Shown: piece after piece, positions 1 to 38,174 of the stretch
Layout of the letters: the number at the start of each line of letters is the position of its first letter
Position numbering within the stretch: position 1 is the first letter of the stretch
Notes under the pieces: model-generated
Database searches by the model: none
The model's input: only the letters and a program-made list of their open reading frames with translations
What the model was told of the DNA's origin: nothing
Position numbers and translations under genes: made by a program
Source of the DNA: Tubiluchus corallicola
Taxonomy: Eukaryota; Priapulida; Priapulimorpha; Priapulimorphida; Tubiluchidae
Assembly: GCA_030141605.1 (NCBI GenBank)
Contig: JAQGDQ010000248.1
Location: 250,001 to 314,000, forward strand
Reading direction: 5' to 3'
DNA length: 64,000 nucleotides

Positions 1-391
1 TGGGCTTCGAATTTTGGCGCGCATTAATTTGGCATTGTGACGTTCAAATTCTCACACAACCTTCTCTTTCTGGCAGTTGTTCATAATTCTCGCTTTCTTA
101 TCGGCCACACTGCGTGTTATTATGCACTCAGATTTCACTGTGACTTCGTTAGTAATATTGCAGCGAAATTTCAGGGTTTTCTCGTCTATTATTCGCTTTT
201 CCTGTTTGTTCAGACTCGCATTTCCGCTGAACCAGCAGCTAGCATTTTCCTTTTGCGAAAAAACCTCGGCGCGCGCTTGCGTTTTTCCGCTATTATCTGG
301 CGCTCTTATTTTAATAATTTTCCTGGCGTTAAAACACGTATTTCCTTTTACAAATGAGTCTTACAAATAATTTGTTGAAGCTGGGCCAGTA
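1..391. other. Unannotated AT-rich stretch
   Basis: Nothing recognisable. Two overlapping open frames of about 100 codons exist, but their translations show no domain, are rich in Phe/Leu/Ser and have no splice or start context worth calling. The stretch is probably an upstream intron of the ECT2 gene, because ECT2 exons follow on the + strand and its N-terminal exons are missing. Confidence 0.4.
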
Positions 392-985
392 TTTAAAGGG
401 GAAGTAAAGAGAATTTTAGAGTATATCACAAAGAACTTTCCATAGAAAGTTGTATTACTTAGTATTACGCTTACCTGAGTGAAAGACTGGTAATTGAAAA
501 AGAAAATTCTTAGTAATTTAAAATAATTGCTTCACCTGGTAAAACGGCACTGTATCACAATTCTAGTGTGAACCTCTGATTCAGCAATAAACGCATTATT
601 GACCTTACTGACAATCTAAAGTAATTTATACTTTTGCTTAATTAACTAACTTAATTAACTCTTAATTAACTAAAGAGTGTGCTTTAGTTAATTAACTAAA
701 TTAATTAAGTTAATTAAGTATGCTACGAATGCGGTGATTATTTTTTGAAACTTTAAGCAACTTGTTTCAAATGACTTACCGTTAAAATCGCTCCGCCTAA
801 CGGTTTAAATTTACAAGTTTTAATACACGCTCTGTATTCTATAGGACCGCATGCTACTGCTATTGTACGTTACTGCTAATACAACCTCTGTGTGCAATAA
901 GACAGTATGTAAGTGATATAAAATTTCGAGACGAATTTTTTAAGCTTTGTTCATGAAAAGTGTTTCTTGTGCTTTAACTAAGGGG
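392..985 (+). repeat. Dispersed repeat family B, copy 1 (MITE-like)
   Basis: It begins with ATTTAAAGGGGAAG and ends near TTGTGCTTTAACTA, so the ends are weak inverted repeats of each other. Shared internal landmarks seen in other copies are a run like AAGACTGGTAATTG, a block like CACCTGGTAAAACGGCACTG, and a late block like CAGTATGTAAGTGATATAAA. Copies of the same sequence lie at 8348-8848 (-), 17640-18165, 28390-28965, 33433-33878, 46497-46915, 50556-50690 (-), 52455-52702 and 61045-61335. The copy is interrupted by the AT palindrome at 637-715. Superfamily is unknown, and no transposase is present. Confidence 0.8.
637..715. repeat. TTAATTAAC palindrome
   Basis: Repeats of TTAATTAACT on the left are mirrored by AGTTAATTAA on the right around a short centre (AGAGTGTGCT), giving arms of roughly 35 bp. 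It could form a cruciform. It appears to be an insertion or expansion inside family B copy 1, since other B copies lack it. Confidence 0.7.
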
Positions 986-999
986 GAATTCAGAATGTT

Positions 1000-1458
1000 A
1001 AAGGAAAACCGGACCTTATATTAAACTATATTTCAAAACAATCTACACTTTAAAATATTAAACAGAACATACAATTTTTTCAAGAGTGACCTACATGAAA
1101 AAAATACTACCACAAAATGAAATTACGTTCATGCGACTGGTTCTTCGCTGTTACATGCATTTCGCCATTTGCTACCTGGCTAGTTAAATCAGTGCCTGCA
1201 TTTCGGAAACACATTTCACTGTAAAATTTAAATTTTCGTTTTCACATATACTTGCAACACGCTCATGGAATGTTTGTGCTTTGAGGTAATGTTCAGTTGT
1301 AACGTCATCACTAGTTGGACTCACCTGCCCATTAATTAAGTCTTTAATGTATTATTATTTAATTATCAAAAATGTTTTGTCATTATTATACGTGCTAAAA
1401 TGCGTACTTTTTACCGTGCTTCAAAATGGGATAGGATATGAAAAATCTTCCTGTTTTC
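1000..1458 (-). repeat. Dispersed repeat family A, copy 1 (MITE-like)
   Basis: Read on the - strand the element starts GAAAACAGGAAG and ends close to GGTCCGGTTTTCC, so short inverted termini are present. Landmarks shared by all copies include a CCATTTTGAAGTAC-like block, a TGATGACGTCA-like block and a TAGCGAATGGC-like block. Other copies are 7651-8215, 19247-19808, 20690-21212 (-), 36493-36905, 45038-45765 (-), 51309-51725, 55875-56433 (-) and 63162-63640. It lies next to a family B copy with only about 15 bp between them. Confidence 0.8.
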
Positions 1459-2302
1459 GCATAATAGCCTACTGTAGAATAAATTAATCAGTTGAATATG
1501 GCTCTCTTATCCCAGAAATATGAAGATGTCTTTCCAGCCTTATCGGTTTTTATTTGTCTGCATTAAGTTTTTAGAATCAGTTTATTTTAAAAAAGAATGT
1601 CATTACACTATATTATGTAATGGCGGATTGTACAAAAAACAGACAAGAAGTACAGCTTCCATTCATAAGAGCGACGTAATTTACTTTGCAATTGTTTGGA
1701 AGGACATACTTCTTTTTCGCAATGATATGTCTTCAGCTGAAAGCACACGGTTAAGTTACGTTGTATAAAAAAATTATGTTATGCTTATAATTCGAGTTCC
1801 CGTTAGGTACTCAATACTAGACGTCAGGATTAGAGATTAGACATTATTATCCAGAATTGTGATATATATTTTTGCTGTAGCGGTAAATAGATAGCGCAGC
1901 AGTTCGCTCAGAAACACTATTAAATTACCTTCATACATAATAACGTTGTTTTATGTGAACTGTTTTTCGGGGTACTAGTTAATTCGCAAAAAATGCTCTC
2001 GGTGAGAATCTATCATAAATCACTCGGTCCGTTATCTCAAAGCTTGTATAAAAACGCGTCATTAAATACCGCTTTGAAATGACCATTATATCGATTTTTG
2101 AAATTGCTCGTAACCGTTGCTTATCAACTTGATAGATACGGCCGCGCTGAAGTCTGTTTTAAAACGCTTCTTTGTACATCATTTTGCCCTGGTAAATGTG
2201 TTTGCCTTGCTAATTTGATTGGATTGATTGACTAAAAACTTCATTTCGGATTTTCTCTTAAAAACATGCACCCTAAACAATAAACATTAGATTACGACAG
2301 AC
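1459..2302. other. Unannotated AT-rich stretch
   Basis: No gene, RNA or repeat was recognised. One 82-codon open frame near 1520-1768 has no recognisable domain and is not called. Confidence 0.4.
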
Positions 2303-2310
2303 AGTGTGGT

Positions 2311-2574
2311 CAGGGGCGTCGTGCACCAAAAAAAGGGGGGCCCGGCTGTATATAATGGCAGAACTTAACTGTTTAAAAAACGTATAATTTTGAATTCCCA
2401 CACCAGTATTTTGCCCGCAAGAAAAACGATTTATTTATTCCCAACTGGCATTTAACTTAAAGCTATAGCTACAGAAATTTAATTAAAATTAAAAATTAAT
2501 TTAAAATTAAAATTTAATTAAGTATTTATTAGCTGTCAGGAATCCAAAGATTCGATGAAAATACGACTACCAAA

Positions 2575-2612
<38 letters not shown>

Positions 2613-2618
2613 TATATA

Positions 2619-2665
<47 letters not shown>

Positions 2666-2843
2666 GTGTATATATAATCGCATATCATGCTACAGTGGGA
2701 GATTTCACCGTTCCTCAAAATTTTACACCTTATTGGTCTCATTACAAGCCGCCGAAACCCTTAAAATTTTTGATGTTTTGTAAACAATTGGGGGGGGGCA
2801 GCCCCCCCCCCCCCCCCCGGGCCCCTATAGCACGACGCCACTG
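2311..2843. mobile_element. hAT-like non-autonomous element (533 bp)
   Basis: The left end CAGGGGCGTCGTGC and the inverted right end CAGTGGCGTCGTGC form a terminal inverted repeat. The element is flanked by a perfect 8-bp direct repeat AGTGTGGT at 2303-2310 and 2844-2851. Eight-base target duplication with CAG(T/G)GGCG-type ends is the signature of the hAT superfamily. There is no coding capacity: the interior is AT-rich sequence, a long (TA)n tract at about 2577-2660 and G/C homopolymer runs at 2791-2820 next to the right end. A full-length hAT must supply transposase in trans. Confidence 0.85.
2577..2660. repeat. (TA)n microsatellite
   Basis: Two runs of alternating TA flank a short GTTATATATTATATGT palindromic centre. 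It lies inside the hAT-like element. Confidence 0.9.
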
Positions 2844-2851
2844 AGTGTGGT

Positions 2852-3509
2852 AGAAAATGATACTAATAATAATGATTTGAAACCATGTAAATGCCACTGT
2901 CTTTCCTTGAAATAGTAAATGTTGCTAAAATCATTACTTTTTAACCTATAAAATATGTGAACAATTCAAATTTCTTAAAATATTTTCAAGAACTTATATT
3001 TCAATATCTTAAGAACAGTTCCTTAGATGGTAAGACAAGAGGGGCAGTGTCAATGCGATTCAAATGTGGTAATCACAATGGGTTCCCTTTTGGCGTCCAA
3101 CTTCCAAATGTCAGTCATAAATTAAATCTAAGTACTGCAATATTTGAAAGGTAGCTCTTTATTCATACGAATGAATCATTTTATTACTATTTTCGTGTTT
3201 TTCTCAGATGTTAATTTGCTCTGCAATTACTGCAGTTTCTGGTTCTTTTTCGTATTAAGATTAAATTGACCACAGCTCCACTCTAAAAATACCCTTTTTG
3301 ACGAACATCTTTGTGCATGTGAATCTAAGGGATGCAACTATTATTATTCCCCCAGAGGAATTACCTGCATGTGAAATTACAAACATGTGGATATGAGATT
3401 TGACGGAAATGCGATTATATTCACTTGAAACAGTATTCTCTGATGTAAAACCTCACAAAGCTTTAATCTCAGAGAGTTGAATTGCGAGTTGGATTTTTCG
3501 TGCTTCATA
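2852..3509. other. Unannotated stretch before minisatellite
   Basis: No gene or repeat recognised. It is presumably intronic to ECT2. Confidence 0.35.
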
Positions 3510-3967
3510 GTCCAATATTTGGTTCGCTGCAGGGCTGTCCAATATTTGGTTCACTGCAGGGCTGTCCAATATTTGGTTCACTGCAGGGCTGTCCAATATT
3601 TGGTTCACTGCAGGGCTGTCCAATATTTGGTTCACTGCAGGGCTCTCGAATATTTGGTACACTGCAGGGCTGTCCAATATTTGGTTCACTGCAGGGCTGT
3701 CCAATATTTGGTTCACTGCAGGGCTGTCCAATATTTGGTACACTGCAGGGCTGTCCAATATTTGGTTCACTGCAGGGCTGTCCAATATTTGGTACACTGC
3801 AGGGCTGTCCAATATTTGGTTCACTGCAGGGCTGTCCAATATTTGGTTCACTGCAGGGCTGTCCAATATTTGGTTCACTGCAGGGCTGTCCAATATTTGG
3901 TTCACTGCAGGGCTGTCCAATATTTGGTTCACTGCAGGGCTGTCCAATATTTGGTTCACTGCAGGGC
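3510..3967. repeat. 27-bp minisatellite, 17 copies
   Basis: The unit is GTCCAATATTTGGTTCACTG plus CAGGGCT, repeated about 17 times with very few changes (TTCACTG/TACACTG alternates; one copy has TCTCGAA). Because 27 is a multiple of three and the unit lacks stops in several frames, long open frames arise on both strands (for example a -strand repeat of NQILDSPAV). These have no promoter or splice support and are not called as genes. The array lies 0.7 kb upstream of the first visible ECT2 exon, probably within an intron. Confidence 0.92.
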
Positions 3968-4661
3968 TTTCATGAAAAACTAGACGAATTTTGGGAGAGG
4001 TGAAGATAGTCTTCTCAATTTGGTGATGCTGATGCTGAAACTATTGCCAGAAACTAAAAACTTAGACTGGAAAACGCAAAAAGAAACAAGATGGCCGCCA
4101 AGTTTTTGTGCAAACAATGTAAATCAAATGAAATGTCCAGCGGATTGGTATTAAGAAGTAATTATAACATTTATGGTAGTTGGGCCTAAGCAATCCACTT
4201 CTGTAACTTTCATTTAAAAATGGCCTTGTTTTCAAAATGGCCACCACATAAAACAAAACTATGCCGATCATGTAATTATATTAGCTGTATTGCCTAAAGA
4301 TTTATTATAAAAACTAAAAAGCACAGTATTTTTACTAATTCGACCTTACTGAATCTAAACACTGCTAGACTACAAAAAGGATGCAAAAAGTCAGTGACTA
4401 TGTTGCCCATTCTTAGAAAAATGCCTCTAACTTTAAAGAACCACCTTTATGGGACCTTCTTCTAGTCTAATGCATTTATCTAATTCTAATGCAAGGCTTT
4501 ATCTAATGCATCAAACTCTACCTTCAGCATCCTAGCAACCGGATAGGAGACCTTGATCCATCTCCGTGTTTTGAAATGCACAGGTAGCACCTTATCTTGA
4601 ACAGGACAAGTGAATGAAATCATGACAAAAGTTCACTGAATTTTATGTGTTTTTTTCCCAG
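3968..4661. other. Intron end upstream of ECT2 exon
   Basis: No repeat recognised. It ends in a pyrimidine tract and AG acceptor (TTTTTTTCCCAG) at 4650-4661. Confidence 0.6.
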
Positions 4662-32184
<27,523 letters not shown>

Positions 32185-33432
32185 AAGCCTGTAATGATGT
32201 GACGAAGATTTGGCTTCACTGGCGAGTCCGCTGCTACTGCGGTTATTCTGTTCTCGTTCCAGAATTATCCTCCCTTTTATTGCTAATAATGTCAAATGTA
32301 GGACGAGGCTTTCAACAGCGGCTGATAACATAAACAAAAATTTGGATAAAAATATCAGTAATTGCCATACTGAATGGAGGCTCTGCTTTTAGTAGGCAGG
32401 GATTTTTTGTTGTCAGTAGTTACTATGCGTGATAACCTGCAAACATTTAGTTCAGATTTCAGTGAATTACTAAAAATCAGTACTAAAGGAAGGCAGAGTC
32501 AGTCAAAGTCAAACTATTATTTAGAGTTTGCATGGGAAAGCCTATGATATTTTTTGTCTTATTAATTTTTGTGTCATCATTCATATATGGTACGTCTATA
32601 GGTGATTTACTCTGCCACATTATTTAGATCAACCGTAATTAAGTATTTATAAAACCCCAATTTTTTGGCGAGCAATGTTTTATAATGAAACGGCGTATTT
32701 TTTGTTTTTGAAACTACAAGCTATAAAGTAACGGGGTAGTTTACAATTATTTGTCGCCATCATATATCAAACGAAATGATTTGTACATTTAGTTCTGGGA
32801 AAAAATATCTGCAGTTTATTACCACAAAAATCTGTTAGCTTTATAGTTCACGCAGGTTTTCTGTATTGCCAAGTCCATAGTTTTGTTTTGAAAATACCTT
32901 GCCTTAGTATGCAACAAAAATTGTTTCTTCACTTTCTGGTCTAAGTTTGGATGTAGATTTAAGTTTTTTATGTAATGTTATCTGTGTGTGATGGGAGGAT
33001 ACTGTGATTCATATATATACCATGTATATTTTCTATGTCAACATGTTTTTTATATCCATATGTTATTGATGATTATAATGATATATCAGGCAGTACTCGC
33101 AGTTTATATTGCAAATGTGCCATACTTAAAGGTATGCCAACTTTTCTAGTTTGTCAGTTCCAGAATGTTTTCCCAACTAAATGTTGATGTAACAATGTTG
33201 ATGTAACAATGGCTTTCTTTCATTGTTTGTTTAGATTTTGCAATTTCGTTTATATGTGAACTAACAGAAAATCATTAATTTAAATGTATGTGCTGTGTAG
33301 TTGACGTGATTTATTTCATATGGTTCAGTACTATGCATAATGATCATAGTTATTGGTGTATTTTGTATGTCTCAGATAACAAGTACAAACTGGGTTCTTG
33401 ATCGCTGGGTGAATTGTAGCCAACATGTTTTA
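32185..33432 (+). other. Probable ECT2 3' untranslated region and flank
   Basis: No coding sequence. I saw no AATAAA close to the stop. The nearest clear ones downstream on the + strand are near 34454 and 34473, beyond a family B copy, so the poly(A) site is undefined. Confidence 0.35.
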
Positions 33433-33878
33433 CTTAAAGGGGAAAAGAAAAGGGAATTTTCAAGTATTTCCCAAAGAATTTTCCATACAATGTTATATTA
33501 GCTAACATTACGCTTAACTGTTTGAAAGACTTGTGTAATTGCAAAAAATTCTTAATAATTTAAAACATTTGCACCATCTGGAAAAAGGGCACTGCATCGC
33601 CGTCCCAGTGTGCACCACTGGCTCACTAAAAACACATTGATCTTACTGACAGTATAAAATAATTTAAACTTTTGTTTAGCGAAAGGACAATGTTATCAAA
33701 ACTTGTTTCAAACCGCTTACCATTAAAATGTTTGCACCTAAAGATCATTGCTGAAGTTTTATACAGCGTTACTGCAAACGCAAGCCCTGTATGCAATAAA
33801 ACAGTATGTAAGCGGTATAAAAATTTAAGTTGCATTTTTAAGCTTTATTTATGAATGGTGTTTTCTTGTCATTTAAAG
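33433..33878 (+). repeat. Dispersed repeat family B, copy 5
   Basis: CTTAAAGGGGAAAAGAAAAG at the start, CTGGAAAAAGGGCACTGCAT and CAGTATGTAAGCGGTATAAA inside, and GTTTTCTTGTCATTTAAAG at the end. The two ends are inverted (TTTAAAG / CTTTAAA-type). Confidence 0.85.
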
Positions 33879-34629
33879 TTAACTCACTTTCTTTACTATC
33901 ATATAAGTTTAACTGCACTGTTAGCATACAGGTCAGAAGAAAACACTTTCTTATGCGTTTCTTTTGCTTGTACTTTTCTTTTTGTGACCGGTAACGATGA
34001 GTAATATTGGAAATTGGAATCACGCTGCGAATTACATGATTTATTTTCGTTACATTTGCCTGGTAATGCTATAATTACTGCCATATTTTTTTTTATTCCC
34101 AGGACTCCTTTCAAAATGACTTCATATTATTACTGTTTAAAATTCTAAGTAACATTGAAAACATAGCTCGTAGTTAAAAATAGCATTCTGGCTATGGCTG
34201 CTTAGTAAATGAACTATGATCTAGTATTTCATTAGGTAAGAAGCCTATTCAGTTTTCTTTTGTGATGCTCGGCAGGAACAGTACTAGGAAGCCAGACAAA
34301 AACGTAACTCACATTCCAGCAATAACCATATTTTGGTATCTTTTTACACTGGTTTTTATATGCTTATTTAATGTTGTTTAGTTTCATATGCTATATTTAG
34401 AATATTATACTAATTGTAGTCAGGTCACACGAGCAGGTTGTATTTGAGTATCAAAATAAAGAAGAATGCTGTAATAAAGAACTTGTCGGTGTTCCTTTAT
34501 TCACTTCAATACATTCTTATGCAATCTCGAACTTTTGGTGTAAAATACTTTAGCACACTAAATTCATATGTAAAAATGCGCCTCCCGACCGGCTCTATTC
34601 TGCTTGGAAGCCTTTTTTAGAGCCTAAAG
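33879..34629. other. Unannotated stretch with AATAAA motifs
   Basis: No gene recognised. AATAAAG occurs at about 34454 and 34473 on the + strand and could serve as polyadenylation signals. Confidence 0.3.
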
Positions 34630-35175
34630 TTGGTACGCATTGCAGTAAATACATATTGTTGGCATCCTTCTGTCTCGGAAGACAATGTGCGCCAAGAGAG
34701 TCAGTTATTGATTACACTGTGGCTGAGCAGTCCGATCCTTGAACGTCTCCAGGGCGCACGCCTGGGCAAAGTGTATGGAGATCCTGAGTTGCCCAGACAC
34801 CAGGAACCCCCTCTCGTCCTCCCTAGTGTAGTCCAAAGGAAAGCGGAGCGATACGTTTGGCACCAGGTTGGCTGCAGGAGCTGCCGGAGTCAGTAAGCAT
34901 GCTGCACTGGTCCGCCTTCGGGGCTCCACTCCTGATTTGGAAGGTTTACTCCTCTACACGTGGTCGTTGGGTTACTTGATCTCCTCCGCCCTCTAGCCGT
35001 TGGCTGCTTGTGCAGCTCCTCCGCCTAGTGTCGAGATACAGTGTGGACATCCCGCAAGCCTACAGCACCTGGTATTCCTAGGAGGTCACCCATCCAAGTA
35101 CTAACCAGGCTCTACGTTGCTTAACTTCGGTGATCAGACGAGAACCGGTGTTTTCAACGTGATTTGGCCGAAGTT
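34630..35175 (-). mobile_element. 5S-headed SINE-like element (candidate)
   Basis: On the - strand a 5S rRNA-like 120-bp head (35175-35056) runs straight into about 430 bp of GC-rich sequence. That sequence ends in a small hairpin-like tail (CTTCCGAGACAGAAG within TTGGC...GCCAA). The GC content is far above the flanking DNA. A 5S-derived head, conserved GC-rich body and LINE-like hairpin tail is the layout of SINE3/Deu-type SINEs. Without a repeat library the class is inference. Open frames across it are not called as genes. Confidence 0.5.
35056..35175 (-). rRNA. 5S ribosomal RNA-like sequence (head of SINE or pseudogene)
   Basis: The - strand gives a 120-nt match to animal 5S rRNA: CGGCCAAATCACGTTGAAAA, CCGGTTCTCGTCTGATCACC, GAAGTTAAGCAACGTAGAGC, CTGGTTAGTACTTGGATGGG and GAATACCAGGTGCTGTAGGC. 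The internal promoter boxes (AGTTAAGCAACG; GGATGGGTGACC) are intact. The 5' end (AACTT in place of GTCTA) breaks helix I, so a working gene is doubtful. No T-run terminator follows directly, which fits a SINE head. Confidence 0.8.
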
Positions 35176-36492
35176 GGTAGTAGTGAATACATAGTACGAG
35201 AATAATATTATAGAGTTAGTTGAACGTTGCATTATTTAGCACTTGGCGTGATAAACACCAAGGCCTTCTCGTTTCCTTCCTTCTGAATTGATGTGATTTT
35301 CCACCATTCAAGTACATGTTTAGCTGAACCAGTTATAGATGGTATACTTATACTTCTGCAGTTAACTACACTGACAAGCGCTACAACGTGACGTTTCGTC
35401 GCCTTGTCTGTCAGTGTGTGTAGAGAGAGAGAGAAAAGGGGGAGGACAAAGAGAAGGGAGTGGGAAGAGGGGAAAGGAGGAAAAAAATGAGGCGGAAGAA
35501 AAGAAGAGACCGAGAAGGAAAAACTGATAGATAGTAAGATAGACAGACAAAGTTTGGTTAAAGTATTTGAAATGCGAATTTTTCCACAAGAGTTCAAAAA
35601 ATGGATTTCGCAATGTCGATTCCCTTTACAACCGTTACACGTACACTATAATACGCTCACAAATGTCACGCTGATATTTTAATTTCGAAATTACACTCCG
35701 GTCTGCTAGAGAAAATAAGACAAGAAAATTTGATTGATTAACCTGATGCCCTGCTGAGCGCGCGCGCTGCAGTACTCAGTACTCAACACATGTAAACTAA
35801 AGTTCTTGCAAAAAAACCTACACAGGGCCGTGCTCTTTGAATGTTAATAATTCAATATTCAATCCTATTTACTTCTGTATCAAAAAGAATACAAATGTAG
35901 CACAGCAATTTCGCAACAAACCCAGAAATGACCCCCTCCCAAGGCGTCCTCTACGCATGCAAAGATACCACTACTAGTTTTAAACGATATTAATTATAAC
36001 AATACTGCATGCAGAATATAAAAGTTATTTTTTACGAGCACTGCCAGTTGCCACTGAGACAATGATGGTAAGGTGTGTTAAAATACGTTATATTACCAAC
36101 CTCGTACCTTACTAAAATGCATCCGTCAAATAAAACATCCTATTACGTGTAATTTCCATTTCTTCTTTATTTCATCTTACAGACGCACATTTTGTCTTCA
36201 GGGACAGACATTAGTTTTCAGAAATAATTCTTCAATGTATAGGAAAAACAGCTAGGGAGGCAAATACCGCCCTGCCAAACACCGTCACTAAATTAATATT
36301 AAAAGAATTAGACACAATTTTTCTTCATCGTATAGAGTGGCGGAATTTTAGCGATCTAATGAACGGGAAGTGAAATCTGTGTGTTTTTAATAAAATGCCA
36401 TGATTGACTAAGTCAGAGACTTTACTTGCGTCTAGAAACATAATAATGTCAGAGTGTCATGATTTTTCTGTACTGTTGTGTAATCTCGATAA
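35176..36492. other. Unannotated stretch with polypurine tract
   Basis: Contains a purine-rich tract at 35418-35525. No gene recognised. Confidence 0.4.
35418..35525. repeat. Polypurine tract with (GA)n core
   Basis: About 105 bases almost wholly A/G on the + strand, starting with AGAGAGAGAGAG. Its complement gives Phe/Ser-rich open frames that are not genes. Confidence 0.85.
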
Positions 36493-36905
36493 AGGAAAAT
36501 AGGGCGATTTTTCATGTTCTACCACCATTTTGTAGTAGGGTAAAAAATATACATTTTAATACCTATAATAATGCCAAAGTGTTTCTGATAATTAAATAAT
36601 ATGATAAAAACTTAATTAATGGCAGCCCTTTGCTTGGCAGCTGAGCCCAATTAATGATGGTATCACAAATGAAAATAATTTTCAACAGCAAAAACATTCC
36701 AGGGGCGTGTTACACGTTTTGAGAAACGAAAATTGAAATGCAGTGTTACTGTACAACATTCAATGTTGTACACAAGAACTCGATAAATTTTAAGCTTAAA
36801 ATTCAAATTTCAAGTTTACAACTGTGCTCACGTATGAGCTCTCGAATGTGTGTACTGCGTCACGACTGAACACTTTTGAGCTGAGAGGTACAGCTATAGT
36901 TAAAG
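36493..36905 (+). repeat. Dispersed repeat family A, copy 5 (truncated)
   Basis: GGCGATTTTTCATGTTCTAC, the ATAATGCCAAAGTGTTTCTG block, AACATTCCAGGGGCGTGTTA and GAGCTGAGAGGTACAGCT. The 3' part with the TAGCGAATGG block is missing. Confidence 0.8.
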
Positions 36906-38017
36906 ACTGGGCTCGGTTTTTCTTTGAGGAGATAAATACACAGATCTATGCTATACCTTTTTAATTCCAGATTTGACGTCAGACTGCCATTGTAAAATAC
37001 GTTAGATGTGATTCAATTTCTCTAACCCACTAGTACAATAAAAAGTTTGACAAATTATATACAGACATGATACAGTATAAGTATACAGTGTAATAAATTG
37101 CAAAACAGGCATCACATACAATTAGCAATTTCGATACTGCTATCACAATTTTCGTATAAAATTTTCTGCATGATTATTCTGTCCCGGGTTTTATTATTCA
37201 CGAAAGCATTTGGTCTATTTCAAAGCATCATATTCGACCATAAAAGAGCAATTTGCAGACGAGCTAAGTGCAAGCAGACGGTAGCCGTGTCGACATATTC
37301 AGAATATTATTGTATTTTAATAGCTGTCAACTTTTGTATTTTCGAGCGTGATGCGAACATTTTATTGTACATTCGTATACTAAAACTGTGCCTGGAAATT
37401 TCATCGCAATATGAAATAATTCAATCGTGTTTGATCCATACGAGGCCAACAATTAATACAGCTATAATTGCTTTGTTCACTACTATGCAATTAATACTAG
37501 CTATAACTAGTAAATATCTATGCCATGCTTTACTAATATGCATAATCTGCAAACTAATATTCTATAACAGCAATTAGATATAATGCAGCACTATAATTGT
37601 CATAACAGCTTACTAAGTCCTTATTTTAATATGTTGTGATTATTACTGCTACGAAAATACAATTTTAAAAATAGCAACGCTGCATGTAATAGGTGTATAA
37701 TCATTATGTAATTGTTGTCAATGTTGTGAAACTGATGATTTTTTTGGCCTATTTAAATTGTCTGTTCGTCAAGTGCTAAAATCTTGACTGTGCTATGTCT
37801 ATTATAATTGTGTAGGGCATTTTCATTTTAGTTTATCGGTTATTTTGCATACACTAACAAAATGCTTCAAGTAATTTGGGTATTGATAACAAATACATGT
37901 TTCTTTAGTTACTAACACAATTTTTATTAAAAATCTATAATACTCATATTTATTAAACATGTCTCGCAGCAAACTGCTAACAGTGTCAGTCGATTAACTA
38001 AATTAATATTAATGTCC
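36906..38017. other. Unannotated AT-rich stretch, possible LINE 5'-truncated body
   Basis: A 159-codon open frame (37098-37577, +) is Ile/Leu/Cys-rich with no recognisable domain and is not called. A 45-bp piece at 37382-37426 matches the unit of the array at 38175-38641. The DNA between may therefore be an insertion. Confidence 0.35.
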
Positions 38018-38165
38018 TTCAAATAGGGGTGCCTGCTAGGCGACCTCTTCGTCTTTCGCCACCCCCTTTAATGTACTGTTTATCATCTTAAAGAAACATT
38101 GTATTATTATATGTGTGACATTAAATGAGACGAATAAAATCTAATCTAATCTAATCTAAGTTAAT
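38018..38165 (+). mobile_element. LINE 3' end with (AATCT)n tail
   Basis: GC-rich GGGGTGCCTGCTAGGCGACC, TCTTTCGCCACCCCC and a short AT-rich stretch are followed by GACGAATAAAATCTAATCTA. Non-LTR retrotransposon 3' ends often finish in AATAAA plus a short microsatellite. No coding part is attached. The call rests on this layout only. Confidence 0.5.
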
Positions 38166-38174
38166 GTAATCTAA

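Noticed and set aside
37-370. Two overlapping open frames of about 100 codons at the left edge
   Set aside because: No domain, no similarity to ECT2, and composition matches AT-rich non-coding DNA.
3453-4003. Three open frames of about 170 codons on both strands
   Set aside because: They are products of a 27-bp repeat whose period is a multiple of three; no splice or promoter support.
34630-34929. Open frames of 74-88 codons in GC-rich DNA
   Set aside because: They lie in the body of the 5S-headed SINE-like element; high GC explains the lack of stops.
37098-37577. 159-codon open frame
   Set aside because: Ile/Leu/Cys-rich with no domain; includes a piece of a tandem-repeat unit at 37382-37426.
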